Origin: Victivallales bacterium
GTDB taxonomy: Bacteria; Verrucomicrobiota; Lentisphaeria; Oligosphaerales; Oligosphaeraceae
Reading direction: 5' to 3'
DNA length: 7,118 bases
Assembly (NCBI GenBank): GCA_017431185.1
Contig: JAFRLP010000341.1
Span: 1 to 7,118, forward strand
The notes beneath the pieces were generated by a model, which had not been told where the DNA came from, searched no databases, and saw only the letters and a list, made by a program, of their open reading frames with translations. Numbering within the stretch: position 1 is the stretch's first letter; every line of letters begins with the position of its first letter. The position numbers and the translations under genes are program-made. Below, piece by piece: positions 6,370 to 7,118 of the stretch.

Positions 6370-6385
6370 AGTGTCTTTGGACACT
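6370..6385. repeat. Short hairpin overlapping the bS20 stop codon
   Basis: AGTGTC (6370-6375) and GACACT (6380-6385) form a perfect 6-bp stem with a TTTG loop on the plus strand (CAAA on the minus strand), overlapping the first base pair of the bS20 stop codon region. It may stabilise the mRNA 3' end; no T run follows. Confidence 0.45.
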
Positions 6386-6735
6386 TAACCCTTCTTGGCG
6401 ACCAGAAGGGCGAGACGGGACTTTTTGCGGTCAGCCTTGTTGATGTGGATGACCCCGACCTTCGCGGCCTTGTCCAGTTCGGAGAAGCATTTGGAAAGGG
6501 CAATGTCCACGGCGGCCTTGCCGTCAATGGCCTTGCCGGCCTCTTTGGCCTGCTTGGCTTCCACGGGGAAGAACTTCTCGACAAAGGCGTTCACTTCCTG
6601 GGCGTCATCCTTTTTGTCAAGAATATAGTTCAGGTTGACTTCACTGGTCTTCACGCGGCTCTTGCGCATCCGATTGCGCAATTGGCGCTTGACGTTCTGC
6701 CTCAATCTCTTGAATGCGGACTGAATGTTCGGCAT
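6385..6735 (-). CDS. rpsT: Small ribosomal subunit protein bS20, extended form
   Basis: bS20 binds 16S rRNA early in assembly of the 30S subunit. The N-terminus, MPNIQSAFKRLRQNVKRQLRN, and the C-terminal block LDKAAKVGVIHINKADRKK (about 87-105) followed by SRLALLV are the two conserved ends of the family. The protein is highly basic at both ends. At 116 aa it is about 25-30 residues longer than the usual 85-90. The extra length lies in the middle (about 38-75), a more acidic, Ala/Lys/Glu-rich stretch that should lengthen the central helices. The ATG at 6735 is preceded by AAAGGAAAA, about 12 nt away, a rather long spacing. It has its own promoter upstream (6809-6838) and a terminator downstream, so it can be expressed independently of its neighbours. 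Confidence 0.9.
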   Translation of the reverse strand: MPNIQSAFKRLRQNVKRQLRNRMRKSRVKTSEVNLNYILDKKDDAQEVNAFVEKFFPVEAKQAKEAGKAIDGKAAVDIALSKCFSELDKAAKVGVIHINKADRKKSRLALLVAKKG

Positions 6736-6808
6736 GTTCCGATTTTTCCTTTGCTTCTGCTGTCTATGAATGCACTATGTGCTGAAATCCAAAAGGGTAT
6801 GCAAGGTT

Positions 6809-6838
6809 ATAATATGATGCCTTTTTGCCGTTTTTCAA
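6809..6838 (-). promoter_or_regulatory. Sigma70-type promoter of rpsT
   Basis: On the minus strand TTGAAA (6833-6838) and TATTAT (6809-6814) are separated by 18 bp, close to consensus. Initiation near 6802 gives a leader of about 67 nt before the bS20 ATG. bS20 genes commonly have their own promoter, which agrees. Confidence 0.6.
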
Positions 6839-6870
6839 CCCGACTGGCGGCAAAAAGCCCCGAAAGTGCC

Positions 6871-6888
6871 AAAAAAAGGGCCTTTTTA
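6871..6888 (-). terminator. Possible weak terminator at the end of the acyl carrier protein gene
   Basis: Directly after the stop codon (TAA, overlapping it) the minus strand reads A5-GG-CCC-T7, which can form a 6-bp, mostly A-U stem with a 3-nt loop and a T-run tail. The stem is weak, so this is only suggestive. Confidence 0.3.
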
Positions 6889-7118
6889 TTTTTTTGAACG
6901 CACCAGGGCGGCCAGCGAGGCGACGGACTTGAGCACCTCGGGGGTTATGTCGCTCTGCTCGAATTTGACGTCGCAGACCTCTTCGAGCGCGACAATGAGT
7001 TCCAGGAGGAGGAAGGAGTCCACCCCGTATTCGCTCAACGGTGCCTCCGTGACGATATCCTTGGCGTCAATGTCCAAAAACAGGCGCTCTACAATCAGTT
7101 CTTTCAGTTGGTCTTCAA
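6886..7118 (-). CDS. Acyl carrier protein, 5' end beyond window
   Basis: Acyl carrier proteins hold growing or activated acyl chains on a 4'-phosphopantetheine arm. The visible 76 complete codons run in from the right edge (starting EDQLKELIVERLFLDI) and end at TAA; the start codon is outside, probably only a few residues upstream because ACPs are about 75-85 aa. The attachment site is the Ser in YGVDSFLLLEL (codon at 7015-7017), followed by the typical helix II ELIVALEE and an acidic DVKFEQSDITPE segment. The motif is GVDSF rather than the usual G-A-D-S-L-D of housekeeping AcpP, so this is more likely a specialised or stand-alone carrier than the fatty-acid-synthesis ACP. A TTG at 7077 is in frame but lies inside helix I and is not a credible start. 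It may partner with the synthetase at 4411-6210; this is inference. Confidence 0.85.
   Translation of the reverse strand, partial: EDQLKELIVERLFLDIDAKDIVTEAPLSEYGVDSFLLLELIVALEEVCDVKFEQSDITPEVLKSVASLAALVRSKK

Noticed and set aside
6355..6897. Plus-strand open frame (180 codons) opposite bS20
   Set aside because: bS20 on the minus strand is unmistakable; this is its shadow extended through the rpsT promoter.
1..7118. CRISPR arrays, tRNA genes, transposase or integrase genes, Vsr or C-protein genes
   Set aside because: None seen on either strand: no regularly spaced repeats, no cloverleaf, and every sizeable non-shadow frame is accounted for.

Overview
The window is bacterial chromosomal DNA in three blocks. 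The left edge holds the 5' part of a secreted-protein gene on the minus strand. The middle holds a two-gene type II restriction-modification (RM) system on the plus strand. The right half holds minus-strand housekeeping genes: an AMP-forming long-chain acyl-CoA synthetase, ribosomal protein bS20 and a partial acyl carrier protein. Signal peptide and Shine-Dalgarno usage are ordinary for bacteria. The phylum cannot be fixed from the sequence; the PD40-like secreted protein and the unusually long bS20 are only weak hints of a divergent, non-proteobacterial lineage (for example the PVC superphylum).

Layout. 1-903 (-): exported beta-propeller-like protein, cut by the window edge. 904-1234: divergent promoter region. 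1235-3199 (+): C5-cytosine DNA methyltransferase with a long extra N-terminal region. 3204-4061 (+): a restriction endonuclease that looks like the Bpu10I family, 4 bp downstream and clearly in the same operon. 4062-4410: no protein gene; it carries a weak terminator after the endonuclease, a TATAAT box, a foldable segment and a textbook rho-independent terminator, which together suggest a stand-alone small RNA of about 170 nt. 4411-6210 (-): acyl-CoA synthetase. 6211-6384: three hairpins, the last a strong terminator only about 27 nt before the synthetase start. 6385-6735 (-): bS20. 6886-7118 (-): acyl carrier protein, its 5' end beyond the window.

How the parts fit. The methyltransferase should protect host sites from the adjacent nuclease; no controller (C) protein or Vsr gene is visible. 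The RM core (about 2040-4061) is poorer in GC (38-48% in hand-counted 60-base blocks) than the flanking genes and the methyltransferase's own N-terminal region (53-63%), consistent with horizontal acquisition and perhaps a domain fusion. The synthetase and the acyl carrier protein both belong to acyl-chain metabolism and lie on the same strand around bS20.

The points most worth following are the methyltransferase N-terminal domain, the candidate small RNA, and the terminator placed as if it were an attenuator for the synthetase. I do not see a wholly new defence system beyond this RM pair.
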